Notes: generated from the sequence alone by a model not told the origin. Shown: positions 37,725 to 48,011, counted from the first letter of the stretch. The stretch is DNA of 64,000 nucleotides from an uncultured Opitutales bacterium (GCA_944389195.1 CALXLM010000023.1:1-64000); one strand, 5' to 3'. Translations and numbers: made by a program.

Positions 37725-40478
37725 TTAAAGGGTGTATGTAATGAAATATTCCCCGCTTGGCAAAATTGCAAAAGGATACCCGTCTTCGGTTTTCCCGGAA
37801 ATCGGCGCAGCCTTGCCGCCGACGCGCACGCTCGAGGCGTCTCCCGTTCTAAACACCACCCTTCCTTCGGAGTTTGAAGGAATAAGTATAGACCAATTCA
37901 TCCTGCCGTTTGAAATTGTCCATCTCGACGACGCCCTGCCGTAGGGCGTATCGTGCCAAACAGAAACATAGGAAAACCTTTTGTCCGGATGCGGATCAAA
38001 CAATATGCGTTTGTATCCCGGCTCGTCGTACCATAATCCGCCGATATCCTTATACAGCCACTGCCCTATCGCGCCGTACGCATAGTGGTTAAATGAATTC
38101 ATGTCGACGTTCCCGAAACCGTCTTTGTGCGAGTAGCTATTCCAACGCTCCCACATAGTTGTCGCGCCCTGCATTATGGGATACAACCACGACGGATATG
38201 TGCGGTTAAACAAAAGTCGGCAAGCCAAATCATTGCGGCCGAATTTTGTAAGCACCGGATTCAAATGCGGCGTGCCTACAAAGCCAGTATTCAAATGAAA
38301 GCCGTCCTTTTCTATCCTTTCCAAAAGTTTTGCGAAAACCTTGCCGCGCATTTCTCCAGACGGAATTATGTCGAATCTGAGCGGAAGCAGATATGCGGTT
38401 TGCGTATCGCTCTCAACGCTTCCGTCGGATTTGACAAACCTCTTGTTAAAGGCGCTTTTCACGTCATCCGAAAGCGATGCGTATTTTTTTGCGTCCGCCC
38501 GGTTTCCGAGAACCCGCGCCGCCTTTGAAAGCAGATCGGCTGTATGGGCGAAGTACGCGGTTGCAATAAGAGAAACCGGCGTGTCCCCCCTTGTGAGTTT
38601 GGCGTGCGGCTGAAGCCAATCTCCGAAACCGACGTCCGAACGTATGAAGTTCTTGGCGTCGCGCCTCTGCCACTCGACCCACTTTTTCATGCCTTCGTAA
38701 TTGTTTTCGAGAATTTTTTTGTCGCCGTACGCCATATAAACCTCCCATGGAATTATGACTCCGGCGTCTCCCCACACCGGGGCGCCGTTTGCGCAATTTA
38801 AAACGTCGGGGGCAATCCACGGATAACGCCCGTCGGCCAATTGAGCGTCGAGCAAATCGCGCGTCCACTTGGCGTAAAATGAATTTACGTCCATATTAAA
38901 CGCGGCCGTGGGCGCAAAAACGGCGGCGTCGCCCGTCCAGCCGAGCCTTTCGTCGCGCTGGGGGCAGTCGGTCGGAACGGAGAAGAAATTGGATTTCTGC
39001 CCCCATATTATGCACGAATGCAACTTGTTGATCAATTCGTCGGAACATTCAAACCCCGAAGTATGCGCCATATCGGTGTGCAAAACCACGCCTTTTACGT
39101 CTTCGGGTTCCGGCTGGTAGTCTATTCCCGAAACCTCAACATACCTGAAGCCGTGAAAGGTAAATGAAGGCGACCATTTAAGGCGCCCGCCTTTGCCGAT
39201 TATTTCGTCGCGCGAAGTTGCCGCGCGATAATTTTCAGTGTACAAAGTGCCGTCCTTATTCAGCATTTCGGCATATCTAATCGTTATCTTTTTGCCTTTC
39301 GGAATGTCCAGGTCCACGCTTATCCAGCCGACCATATTTTGCCCCATGTCGAATATGTAGGCGTCTTCCCCGATTTTTTTCACGCTTTTAGGCGTCAATG
39401 CGCCGACAGCACGCACCGGAGGGTCGCGGCGCGGATCGATTATCGGGGAAGTTGCCGGGGTAAATATCTTGGCGGAAAGCCAACCAGAGTCGTCAAATCC
39501 AACGTCGTTCCAACCGTCCATCTCGAGCCTGGCATCGTAAACCTCGCCCATGTAAATGTCGGAATATTGAATGGGGCCGTAAGACCAACGCCAAGACTCG
39601 GAAGTGACCACATTCATGCGCATGCCGTCGGCATATTCTATTTCAAGAAGCATTTTTAAGGCTGGAACGTCCCCGTAAATAGTTACATGCCGCCAAGCTA
39701 TCGTGCCGGAATACCAGCCGTCCCCGAGTGTTGCGGCCAAAACATTGTTTCCGCACCTAAGCATTTCAGTGACATCGTAGGTATCGCATTGGAGGCGCTT
39801 GCGATAATCTGTCCAACCGGTACCCCAAAATTCGTTCCCCACCTTTTTCCCGTTGACATACGCCTGATATATGCCGAGCGAGGCAACATACAGGCGGGCT
39901 TTTTTTATCTCTTTTGCGGTGTCAAATTCTTTTCGGAAATAGAGCGGCTTGACTTCGTTGCGCTTTACTTTGTTTACATATTTGTTTTTGGCCACTTTAA
40001 GCATATAATTTTTATCCTTGGGAAAGCCTCCAGTTATGTAGTTGCCGTAAAAGTGTCCCGGCAATTTTCCGTATTCGAAAAAATTTATATCTGACCATTC
40101 CGACTCGCCGCCGGAATTGTCCCAATACTTTACGCGCCAAAACAGGCGGTCGCCCGAAAACGGCTCATAGTTTTTTATTCCGAACGGAACCTTCACGGAT
40201 TGCCCGCTCTCGACTTTCCCAGAATCCCACAGGCGTATTCTGTCCAAATCCACGTCGTTAAGCCTAAAATGATTCGGATCTGACACCACCTGTATTCGGT
40301 AGGCGGTCTGCCTTATGCCGTCGCCTTGCGGTAGCATCCACGAAAAAGACAAGTTTTCAAGCGAATATCCTACAGGATTTTTAAAACCCTCCGCAACCGA
40401 AAGATTTACCGGTTTTTTCCCCTCTCCGTATAGCGCAAGCCAAAAAACGGACATTATTATAATAATAAGCCTTTTCAT
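37725..40478 (-). CDS. Secreted alpha-L-rhamnosidase (GH78)
   Basis: A 917-residue protein with a signal peptide (about 1-19). An N-terminal fibronectin-like domain (about 30-135) is followed by the rhamnosidase beta domain (about 180-360, with YVASLGIYQAYVNGKKVG) and a second beta domain. The (alpha/alpha)6 catalytic domain carries PTDCPQRDERLGWTGDA (D504 onwards, acidic residues D509 and E510) and MWERW with E777, matching catalytic residues of GH78. It should release terminal alpha-L-rhamnose from pectin-type or other plant or host glycans outside the cytoplasm. It ends with its own terminator and is divergent from the EamA transporter gene at 40580. Confidence 0.9.
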   Translation of the reverse strand: MKRLIIIIMSVFWLALYGEGKKPVNLSVAEGFKNPVGYSLENLSFSWMLPQGDGIRQTAYRIQVVSDPNHFRLNDVDLDRIRLWDSGKVESGQSVKVPFGIKNYEPFSGDRLFWRVKYWDNSGGESEWSDINFFEYGKLPGHFYGNYITGGFPKDKNYMLKVAKNKYVNKVKRNEVKPLYFRKEFDTAKEIKKARLYVASLGIYQAYVNGKKVGNEFWGTGWTDYRKRLQCDTYDVTEMLRCGNNVLAATLGDGWYSGTIAWRHVTIYGDVPALKMLLEIEYADGMRMNVVTSESWRWSYGPIQYSDIYMGEVYDARLEMDGWNDVGFDDSGWLSAKIFTPATSPIIDPRRDPPVRAVGALTPKSVKKIGEDAYIFDMGQNMVGWISVDLDIPKGKKITIRYAEMLNKDGTLYTENYRAATSRDEIIGKGGRLKWSPSFTFHGFRYVEVSGIDYQPEPEDVKGVVLHTDMAHTSGFECSDELINKLHSCIIWGQKSNFFSVPTDCPQRDERLGWTGDAAVFAPTAAFNMDVNSFYAKWTRDLLDAQLADGRYPWIAPDVLNCANGAPVWGDAGVIIPWEVYMAYGDKKILENNYEGMKKWVEWQRRDAKNFIRSDVGFGDWLQPHAKLTRGDTPVSLIATAYFAHTADLLSKAARVLGNRADAKKYASLSDDVKSAFNKRFVKSDGSVESDTQTAYLLPLRFDIIPSGEMRGKVFAKLLERIEKDGFHLNTGFVGTPHLNPVLTKFGRNDLACRLLFNRTYPSWLYPIMQGATTMWERWNSYSHKDGFGNVDMNSFNHYAYGAIGQWLYKDIGGLWYDEPGYKRILFDPHPDKRFSYVSVWHDTPYGRASSRWTISNGRMNWSILIPSNSEGRVVFRTGDASSVRVGGKAAPISGKTEDGYPFAILPSGEYFITYTL

Positions 40479-40579
40479 AAGCTGAAATTAAAACACACAA
40501 AAATACGGTCAATTCAAAAATAATCAAAGTTTCGAAATTACTTTTCAAGTTTGGACAAAAATGTACTATCAGCGCTTTC

Positions 40580-41458
40580 ATGAACATTGAATTGACATAT
40601 CCCGTCATAGCGGCGGCGCTTTACAGCGTGAGCGTAATATTTGTAAAACTGGCCACCGCCGAAGAAAAAATATCGCCCAATTCCATACTTGTAATCAACA
40701 ACGTCGCAATGTGGCTGATATTTTTGCCGTCTCTGTTTTTGGAAGGCGGGATAAGGGACGCATCTTTAATTTGGCAGCCGGTGCTTGTGGGAATATTTTT
40801 TGCAATGGGGAATATCGCAACTTTTCTGTGCGCCCACAAAGGCGAGGTAAGCCTGATGACCCCGATTATGGGGGTGAAAATTCTGATTGTGCTTGTCCTT
40901 GCGAAACTAATACTGGACATGGAACTCCCCAAAACCATGATCGCCGCCGCTTTCATTTGCTGCGCCGCGGTATTTATAATGGGTTATTCAAAGGGAAGGA
41001 TATCTTCAAAAAAGGAATGGATTACGTTCGGACTGGCAATCTGGGCATGTTCTTCGTACGCCATGTGCGACGTTCTCATACAAAAATTTTCCTCAAATTT
41101 TTCCGCATTTTCAATGCTGTGCATAAGCAATTTCGTCCTTCTGCTGTCATCGCTGCCCTATTTCGGCACGCTGCGCGCGGACGTGCGACGCGCCGATAAA
41201 AAGGCAATTTTATTGGGAACCGTTGCCGCCGCACTCATGGTTGCCGAGTCGATATTTATGTTCACCGCCCTCACCGGAAACGTGAGCGCACCTCTTTGCA
41301 ATATATTATATAATACAAGGGGAATAATGTCGGTAGTTCTCGTCTTTGCCATCGGAAAATTTGCCTCGGGCCTCGACAATCTGTCGCAAGGATCGGCGCT
41401 AAGGCGCGCCGCAGGTTCGATAATGATTCTTGCTGCTGTGGCGATGGTGGTGTTTTAA
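40580..41458 (+). CDS. EamA/DMT-family transporter
   Basis: A 292-residue inner-membrane protein with about ten hydrophobic segments in two repeats of five, the layout of the EamA (drug/metabolite transporter) family. Repeat 1 covers about 1-140, with LILDMELPKTMIAAAFICCAAVFIM at its end, and repeat 2 about 148-292. The substrate cannot be read. It is divergent from the GH78 gene across 101 bases and convergent with recJ. A possible role in uptake or efflux of the released sugars is only suggested by neighbourhood. Confidence 0.8.
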   Translation: MNIELTYPVIAAALYSVSVIFVKLATAEEKISPNSILVINNVAMWLIFLPSLFLEGGIRDASLIWQPVLVGIFFAMGNIATFLCAHKGEVSLMTPIMGVKILIVLVLAKLILDMELPKTMIAAAFICCAAVFIMGYSKGRISSKKEWITFGLAIWACSSYAMCDVLIQKFSSNFSAFSMLCISNFVLLLSSLPYFGTLRADVRRADKKAILLGTVAAALMVAESIFMFTALTGNVSAPLCNILYNTRGIMSVVLVFAIGKFASGLDNLSQGSALRRAAGSIMILAAVAMVVF

Positions 41459-41540
41459 TGCTGACGGATTCGCACGCCTTCCCGAGAACAAGGCAGGCGC
41501 ACTGAACAGGCAAACTAAAGCGGCACACTGAGAGTGCGAA

Positions 41541-43265
41541 CTACTTTGATTCGCGCCAGTCAACGAGCGTCGCCTGTGGGGTTTTTCTCCTGTTCCACCT
41601 GTTCCAACCAAGCTTTACAGCCAAATCGATGCGCTTCCCGACAGGCGGAAGCTTGTCGGCGCATTTCCATGCAACCGCGTTAATCCATCCGTTGTCCCCC
41701 AGAGGAATTTGAAAACGGTAATTCTGCGCCGAACCAAACACTTCCACGGGCTTCGGCAAAACGACGTTTTTGAGCGCAAAAACCGGCTCCCTATTCCCTT
41801 CGCCATAGGGGTGCAAAAGCTCAAGTTCGTCGAGAAGCTCTATGCCGACGTCGGAAACGTCAAGCGTAAGATTTACGGTGACGCTGCGCGAAAAATCGAT
41901 ATCCGTACCGTACTTTTTTACGATTGTGTCGGATATTTTTTCCCTAAACAAACCAACCTTATCCTCCATTACTGAAACTCCGACTGCCATGGGATGCCCT
42001 CCCCAGCTTCCCAATATTTCGCCGCACTGAGACAGGCACTCAACAAGATCTATGCCCTGAATGCTTCTGCCCGAACCCTTCGTAAATCCGGAGTCCACCT
42101 CGCCGAAAACTATGACCGGCTTGTGGTATTCCCTGCTGAGTTTTCCGGCGATTATGCCCACGACTCCCGGATGCCATTTGGGATCGAAAACCACTATGCA
42201 CGGATATTTGCCAAGATTGTTGTCCTCAACCTGCCTCACCGCGTCTTCAAGAACGCCCCGCTCTATTTCCTGGCGCTCCTTGTTTATGTCGTTGAGCTCG
42301 CAGGCAGCGCGATAACACGTCGTAAAATCGTCGCCCAAAAGCATTTCGAGCGGCAGAGACGCGTCGGCCAAACGGCCGCTCGCGTTTATGCGGGGACCGA
42401 GTTTAAAAGATATGTCTATGGGCGTAATGTCGTCGCCAAGCGCTATCCCGCTGGCCTGTATGAGAGCCTGAATACCGGTCCGCCGCGTGGATTTTAGCCT
42501 TTTTATTCCGTAGCGCGCCATTATGCGGTTCTCGTCAACAAGCGGAACGAGATCCGCCACCGTGCCCAACGCGACCAAATCAAGATAATCCTTCAAATTT
42601 ATCTCCCACGAACGCCTGTCGTTGCGCAGGCGCATTTCCTTTATGAGCCCGTGCGCCAATTTAAACACGAGTCCGACAGTGCAAAGTTGGCTCCACGGAG
42701 TGGCCCCCAAGTTATGGACATGCGGATTTATAAGAATGTGGTCCGATGCCGGCACGTCCTTGGCCTGGTGGTGATCGACAATTATTAGGTCGATGTTTTT
42801 ACCGCGTATGTATTTTGCAGCCTCAAGGGCGTTTGTGCCGCAATCCAGCGCTATCAGCAGCGAGGGCAAACCGCTGGAAAGGGCCCGTTCGAGCGCGGCT
42901 TGGCTGAGGCCGTAGCCCTCCTCCATTCTTCGGGGGACAAAATAAGTCGGCGATATTCCAAAATGCCGAAATATGCTCACCAACAGTGTTGTGCTCGTTA
43001 TGCCGTCAACATCGTAGTCGCCAAACACGAGAACGTTTTCTTTTTTTTCTATGGCCTCTATTATCCTGAGGACGGCGCGCCGCAGGTTTTTAACCCTGAA
43101 AGGATCGTCCAAATCCGCAAGTTTCGGACGCATAAACATTTTTGCGCGCAATAAATCGCTGTATCCCCTTTGGAGAATCAATGCTCCCAAGATGGGGCTA
43201 ACCCCCAAGTACGCGCCTAAATCTTCGGCCGATTTCTTGTCGAACTCTACTTCCTTCCATTTCAT
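41541..43265 (-). CDS. recJ: Single-stranded-DNA-specific exonuclease RecJ
   Basis: A 574-residue DHH-family nuclease that degrades 5' single-stranded DNA in recombination and mismatch repair. Motif I is FGDYDVDG (D83, D85, D87), motif II ALDCGTN, motif III VDHHQ, motif IV LGTVADLVPL. The DHHA1 domain has GSGRSIQGIDLV and GGHPMAVGVSV, followed by a C-terminal OB-like domain (about 455-565). Length is normal. It lies between the EamA gene (convergent) and the PHP gene (upstream on the same strand). Confidence 0.93.
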   Translation of the reverse strand: MKWKEVEFDKKSAEDLGAYLGVSPILGALILQRGYSDLLRAKMFMRPKLADLDDPFRVKNLRRAVLRIIEAIEKKENVLVFGDYDVDGITSTTLLVSIFRHFGISPTYFVPRRMEEGYGLSQAALERALSSGLPSLLIALDCGTNALEAAKYIRGKNIDLIIVDHHQAKDVPASDHILINPHVHNLGATPWSQLCTVGLVFKLAHGLIKEMRLRNDRRSWEINLKDYLDLVALGTVADLVPLVDENRIMARYGIKRLKSTRRTGIQALIQASGIALGDDITPIDISFKLGPRINASGRLADASLPLEMLLGDDFTTCYRAACELNDINKERQEIERGVLEDAVRQVEDNNLGKYPCIVVFDPKWHPGVVGIIAGKLSREYHKPVIVFGEVDSGFTKGSGRSIQGIDLVECLSQCGEILGSWGGHPMAVGVSVMEDKVGLFREKISDTIVKKYGTDIDFSRSVTVNLTLDVSDVGIELLDELELLHPYGEGNREPVFALKNVVLPKPVEVFGSAQNYRFQIPLGDNGWINAVAWKCADKLPPVGKRIDLAVKLGWNRWNRRKTPQATLVDWRESK

Positions 43266-43365
43266 TTTCCATTAAAATACACTTTGCCAAATCTAAAATC
43301 CACAAAAATTTTGCGCCGCAAAAAAAATTGCGCGCAAAATTTGCGCGCCCGAAAAATCTTATTTT

Positions 43366-44784
43366 CTATCCCCAAACTTTTTTTTCGAGATCCGCGAGCT
43401 TTCCGGCCTCTTCGGCTACTCTTTCCCGCAATTCCCGGGTTTTCCCGCCTTCAAAATATTCACGCAATGCAGCCGCCTGCCCCAAACATATTTCATCGTG
43501 CAGCGGAAAGAAATTTTTCCATAAAAACGAAGCGTATTTTAGCATGCGCATTTTGCCGTACATTTTAGGCCTTTCAAAGCTTCCAAAAGTATCGACCGCT
43601 ACCGTGCTGCGCGACATTATCGCCGATTTTACGCCGTTTAAATCGCACGATGCGGCAAATGCCAATGTCACCCCGCATCCGAGCTCTCCGGAATTGTGCG
43701 CGTCGGAACACCCGACAATCGGCATATAGTTTCCCGATTGGGCGGCCTCGGCGTGGCGCGCGGCCGACAAATCGCTGGAATCGTAGTTTATGGAGCCGTT
43801 TACTATTTCGTAGGCGTCGAATTTTCCGCGAGAAATAAGCGCGTCCCTAAGCCCGTCCGAAACGCACAGCTGTTCTCCGTTTCTGCGCCAATATGGGTGG
43901 TTGAAAATCGAAATCCCCCCCATTTCCCCGATTTTCTCGAAAACGGCCTCGGACTGTGCGAGTGTCAAAGCGTCCAAATCTGAAAGTTTTAAGGACGGCG
44001 GAATGCTGCCCAATATTCTATTTGTGTGCGCGTCGAAGTCGGCGCGCTCGCGGCGCGACCACTCCTCTATGCTACCTGTGCTGCCGAAATTGTTTATGTG
44101 GAGCAGCGACGCATGCGCCTCCTCGGCTGGAAAAACCTTTAAAGACGACGGAACGCCCTCAAATTTCCGGATTAAATCTATCGATCCCTCCCTGCGCCTG
44201 TGGTCAGAAGGCGAAATAAAATCGCATCCGACAGAAAGCGCAGACAAAGCCATTTCAAGATTAGTATCCCTGCCGTCTGAAAAAGTCGTGTGCATGTGTA
44301 TGTCGCCGCGGTATGGGCGCAGTGAGAACAGATCGCTTTCGAGCGCGTAAACCCAAACCCTTCCTATTACCTTCCCCCCGGAACGCATTGAAAACACATA
44401 TCGGCCCTCCCGCGGAAAGACCACCTTTAAAACGATTCCCTCCGAAGTTCTTTCATACGGCAAATGCGGCATTTTTAACCTGTCCGACGGGCTTTGCTTT
44501 TTATATCCGGAAACGGAATCGTCGCTAAAGACGGTGGCGTATTCCGGAAAATAATTGTTTCCGTCGAGGTCGAAGCCGTCTTCGGAAGCGCAGAAAATCC
44601 AAGCCGTATCCGGCAAGCCGCGCGCGCGTATGTGCACCTCCGAAATTTTTCCAACCTCGAAAACTTTCGGGAATACATCGTCCGGACTCGCGCTTTCGTA
44701 AAACAAATCCCGCGAAACTGCCCTGTATTTTTGAATTTTTTCGGGTTTTCTGCCATTATATCCGCCAAACGCCGCAAGCGGCAA
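43366..44784 (-). CDS. PHP-domain metal-dependent phosphoesterase-like protein
   Basis: A 472-residue protein. An N-terminal beta-rich part (about 20-155) is followed by a PHP domain (about 157-395): GDIHMHTTFSDGRD (metal His-X-His), FISPSDHRRREG, PAEEAH, NHPYW and CSDAHNSGELGCG. These are the metal ligands of polymerase-and-histidinol-phosphatase fold phosphoesterases. The start is a TTG at 44784; no ATG precedes the first domain, so the true start could be elsewhere. No clear signal peptide. The substrate is unknown; similar two-domain proteins occur in polysaccharide-degrading bacteria. Confidence 0.75.
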   Translation of the reverse strand: MPLAAFGGYNGRKPEKIQKYRAVSRDLFYESASPDDVFPKVFEVGKISEVHIRARGLPDTAWIFCASEDGFDLDGNNYFPEYATVFSDDSVSGYKKQSPSDRLKMPHLPYERTSEGIVLKVVFPREGRYVFSMRSGGKVIGRVWVYALESDLFSLRPYRGDIHMHTTFSDGRDTNLEMALSALSVGCDFISPSDHRRREGSIDLIRKFEGVPSSLKVFPAEEAHASLLHINNFGSTGSIEEWSRRERADFDAHTNRILGSIPPSLKLSDLDALTLAQSEAVFEKIGEMGGISIFNHPYWRRNGEQLCVSDGLRDALISRGKFDAYEIVNGSINYDSSDLSAARHAEAAQSGNYMPIVGCSDAHNSGELGCGVTLAFAASCDLNGVKSAIMSRSTVAVDTFGSFERPKMYGKMRMLKYASFLWKNFFPLHDEICLGQAAALREYFEGGKTRELRERVAEEAGKLADLEKKVWG

Positions 44785-44861
44785 TGCGCAGCAAACACTT
44801 TAAAAATGCTCCGCCTTTTCATAAAATTCAATCTATTGGCGCAAAAACCCCTTTTCAACAA

Positions 44862-44892
44862 AAAAGGCGGACTTTGAAAACGTCCGCCTTTT
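44862..44892 (-). terminator. Intrinsic terminator after secDF (probably bidirectional)
   Basis: AAAAGGCGGAC (44862-44872), a 9-base loop, and the exact complement GTCCGCCTTTT (44882-44892). With A's before and T's after it can work on both strands. It follows the secDF stop by about 80 bases on minus and precedes the PHP gene. Confidence 0.75.
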
Positions 44893-44971
44893 ATAAATTA
44901 ACGCCGCCGCAGCCAAAAGCCCTCCGCGTTAGAACAAAGCCGGGCTTTTGCAACAATAAGCCAAATAAGGC

Positions 44972-47584
44972 CTATCCGACCTCCCACTCTTTGGGTTTAG
45001 ACTCGCTCTCCTTGCGCTCCTTTTCCACGCGCGCCCTGTTGCCTTTATTCCACCAATAAAACACGGGGCTTGCAATGAATATCGACGAAAACGTGCCGAC
45101 CAAAATGCCGAGCATGAATACGAGCGAAAAGTCTACTATGATGCCAGTTCCAAACAGGAAAAGCGCAAGCGAAGCCAAAAAGGTCGTTATGCTCGTAAGC
45201 AGCGTCCTTGAGAGGGTACGGTTGATTGAAAGGTTTATTACGTCTCGCAAAGAGAGGGTGGGCTTCATGACGAGCTCTTCGCGTATGCGGTCGAACACGA
45301 TAATCTTGTCGTTGATGGAATATCCCATAACCATAAGAATCGCCGCGACCATCGGCGCTGAAAATTGCCCCGATCCGACGCCGAGGAGCCCCAATATGAC
45401 GTAAAGGCCTATCGTCATTACGACGTCGTGCGAGGTGGCGACAATCGCGCCGACGCCGTAGCTGAATTCAAACCTGAGCGCTATATATAATAGTATGGCA
45501 ATCAGCGAAAGCGCCACCGCTATCGCCGCGTCGCGGGTTATTTCGCTGCTGACCGACGCCCCCACGCTCTGTTGAGCCACAAGCTTCAAATCGGCCTGCG
45601 GAAATTTTTTGGAAAGCATGTCGAACACGCGCTGCCCCTTCTCTCTCTCCACCTGAAGCACGAGGCGCTCGGTCTTAGACGCCAAGTCGGTCTGGTAGGA
45701 GGCCTGTATCTCGCCGATTCCTGTATCCGATGTCGATTCGCTCAAGGCTGTGATTTTGCCGACGGGAATCTTATGGTCGGCGTTAAATCCGATAGTGACG
45801 ATATCGCCGCCGGTAAAGTCGATGCTGAGGGATTTCTCGCCGCGCGCTATGATTGCGGCTACACCCAAAACCACTATCAGCCAGGATGTGGCAAACGCCT
45901 TTTTTGCATAATTGAGAAATTTTATATTGCAATTGCTTGAAATGAACGAACGCATGAGCGCCTTGCGGATAACGCCGTATTTTACCGCCAGCTCCAAAAG
46001 CGCACGGCTGAATACCAAAGCCGCAAAAAGCGTTGTCAATATGCCCACCGCCAGTGTCACGCCGAAACCCTTAACGGGGCCGGTCCCAAATTTCCAAAGT
46101 ATTATCGCCGAAATAAGGGTGGTTATGTTGGCGTCCACAATCGTGGAAAAAGCCTTGTCATAGCCCATTTGCAGCGCGGTCCACAAACTCTTGCCCTGGT
46201 GTGTTTCCTCTCGCATTCGCTCGAAAACCAATATGTTGGAGTCCACGGCCATACCTATCGTCAAAACGAGGGCTGCTATGCCAGGCAGCGTCATTGTGGC
46301 GCCGAAACTCGCAAGCACACCCACAAGAATCAGAATGTTTGCCACCACCGAAATCAGCGCTATTATTCCCATTCCGTAATAGACGGCCACCATGAAAACC
46401 ACAACCGACACAGTGCCTATTACAGCCGCGATAAGGGAGCTGTCGCGTGCCTCCGACGCTAAAGACGGACCGACCTCGTTCAGCGACGTCCTCTTCAAGC
46501 CGACGGCAAGCGGATTATTCAGCGCATTCGCCAATTCTATGGCTTCGCGGCGCGAAAAATTGCCTGTTATGGAGCCGCGATCGCTTATCACGCTCTGAAT
46601 GTGCGGAGCGCTCATCAATCTGCCGTCGAGAACTATCGCAAGCGGCTGCTTTGTCCCTGTGTTGCGGTCGCCCTCCAGAATCTCCCTGGTTATACGTTCA
46701 AAAACCTTTGCGCCTTCGGGGGTAAACTCCATGCTTACGCTAAAGCGGTTTGCATCCTCCATAGCGGGATATGCGTGCTTTATAATATCCCCCTTCGCCT
46801 CGGCGCGCCGCTTCACAAACATCGGCTCCTCGACAATTTTTCCCCCGCGCTCAGTCTCCATAACGAGCACTTCGTATCCCGGGGGAATTTCAGAAGGCAA
46901 AGGCTTTGCCGACGACGGCCTCAAATCGCGGTGGACGAGCCTAAACTCCAGCTTGGCCGGCCTCGAAAGCTCCTCAATCGCCTCCGGATTGTCTTTCAGG
47001 GAAACGCCCGGCATCTGAACCTCGATGGCGTTGCCGCCGATTATGCGGATTGTAGACTCCGTAACCCCGAGACCGTTTATGCGGTTGTTCATGACGGTTA
47101 AAACGTCGTCGAGCTGCCCCTTGCGGGTCATGTCGTCAGAATTTAAATTTTTATCGTCAATCTCGAGCGTGAAAGAAACTCCTCCCTGAAGGTCCAACCC
47201 CTTTTTGAGGGCGCCCTTGCTCTGGCGGTACAGCTCCTTCAAGAGGATGTCATTTCTCTTCTTCAAAATTTTAATATCCGACACGTTCACGTCCGGAAAA
47301 TATTTCGACAAATCTATCTCCTTCTCGTTGGAATAGTCGCGCAATGCTATGTAGAGCGTTGGCGATTTCGTCTTGTCCGTTTTATATCCGTTGGGGTCCA
47401 CCCTCGCTCCGGCATCTTTCAAGACCTGCGCAAATTCGGCCTGATTTGCCGTGGCGCGAGTCTTAATATAGTCTTCAAAAGGCGTGTCCCCGAACGGAAC
47501 CATTGACGATATCGCCCATACCACCACGAGCGCCGTGACGACAAGTTTCCAAACTATTGCGCTGTTCGAGCTGTTTCCCGACAT
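44972..47584 (-). CDS. secDF: Fused protein-translocase subunit SecD-SecF
   Basis: An 870-residue inner-membrane protein from the ATG at 47584, which has GAGGAAAG upstream; an in-frame start at 47644 is less likely. SecD covers about 1-540: TM1 near 10-32, a large periplasmic domain with GLDLQGGVSFTLE and MNNRINGLGVTES, then TM2-6 with GMAVDSNILVFERMRE. SecF starts near 544, with DFTGGDIV and a second TM set with MGYSINDKIIVFDRIREE. It uses the proton gradient to pull exported proteins out of SecYEG. It is fused in one chain, unlike E. coli. It follows yajC by 79 bases. Confidence 0.95.
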   Translation of the reverse strand: MSGNSSNSAIVWKLVVTALVVVWAISSMVPFGDTPFEDYIKTRATANQAEFAQVLKDAGARVDPNGYKTDKTKSPTLYIALRDYSNEKEIDLSKYFPDVNVSDIKILKKRNDILLKELYRQSKGALKKGLDLQGGVSFTLEIDDKNLNSDDMTRKGQLDDVLTVMNNRINGLGVTESTIRIIGGNAIEVQMPGVSLKDNPEAIEELSRPAKLEFRLVHRDLRPSSAKPLPSEIPPGYEVLVMETERGGKIVEEPMFVKRRAEAKGDIIKHAYPAMEDANRFSVSMEFTPEGAKVFERITREILEGDRNTGTKQPLAIVLDGRLMSAPHIQSVISDRGSITGNFSRREAIELANALNNPLAVGLKRTSLNEVGPSLASEARDSSLIAAVIGTVSVVVFMVAVYYGMGIIALISVVANILILVGVLASFGATMTLPGIAALVLTIGMAVDSNILVFERMREETHQGKSLWTALQMGYDKAFSTIVDANITTLISAIILWKFGTGPVKGFGVTLAVGILTTLFAALVFSRALLELAVKYGVIRKALMRSFISSNCNIKFLNYAKKAFATSWLIVVLGVAAIIARGEKSLSIDFTGGDIVTIGFNADHKIPVGKITALSESTSDTGIGEIQASYQTDLASKTERLVLQVEREKGQRVFDMLSKKFPQADLKLVAQQSVGASVSSEITRDAAIAVALSLIAILLYIALRFEFSYGVGAIVATSHDVVMTIGLYVILGLLGVGSGQFSAPMVAAILMVMGYSINDKIIVFDRIREELVMKPTLSLRDVINLSINRTLSRTLLTSITTFLASLALFLFGTGIIVDFSLVFMLGILVGTFSSIFIASPVFYWWNKGNRARVEKERKESESKPKEWEVG

Positions 47585-47625
47585 AATTGATTTCTTTCCT
47601 CTATTCTTTGTATATGTGTAAACAT

Positions 47626-47659
47626 AAATAACGCGCCTATGCACAGGGCGCGCTTATTT
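47626..47659 (-). other. Hairpin between yajC and secDF
   Basis: AAATAA-CGCGCC (47626-47637) pairs with GGCGCG-C-TTATTT (47647-47659) with one bulged C and a 9-base loop. It resembles a bidirectional terminator and may lower read-through from yajC into secDF, changing their ratio. Confidence 0.45.
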
Positions 47660-47663
47660 TAAA

Positions 47664-48011
47664 TTACTTTTGTTCCGACGGCATATCGTCGGGAGACTCC
47701 GCCTTGCTCTGAATCGCCGACTTTACAAACTCCACCTTATTGTTGTCCCCAAGGCGGATTATAAAAGTCTTTTCCTTGACATTGGCTATCGTGCCGAGCA
47801 TTCCCCCTATGGTAAGCACCCTGTCTCCGGTCTTTAACTCCGATATCATCTTCTGATGCGCTTTCTGGCGTTTCCGCTGGGGCGCTATCATTAAGAAATA
47901 CATCGCTGCAAACATCAAAACGATGAAAATTAACATCGACGACCCTCCGCCTTGTGGAGCATTCTCCGCGGGCGCAGCGGCCTGCGCAAAAAACGAAACA
48001 ATGTTATGCAT
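47664..48011 (-). CDS. yajC: Preprotein translocase subunit YajC
   Basis: A 115-residue protein with one membrane segment (about 26-43: LIFIVLMFAAMYFLMIAPQ), then the YajC signature RKRQKAHQKMISELKTGDRVLTIGGMLGTI. It is an accessory subunit of the SecDF complex. It lies just upstream of secDF, the usual order. Length is normal. Confidence 0.93.
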   Translation of the reverse strand: MHNIVSFFAQAAAPAENAPQGGGSSMLIFIVLMFAAMYFLMIAPQRKRQKAHQKMISELKTGDRVLTIGGMLGTIANVKEKTFIIRLGDNNKVEFVKSAIQSKAESPDDMPSEQK

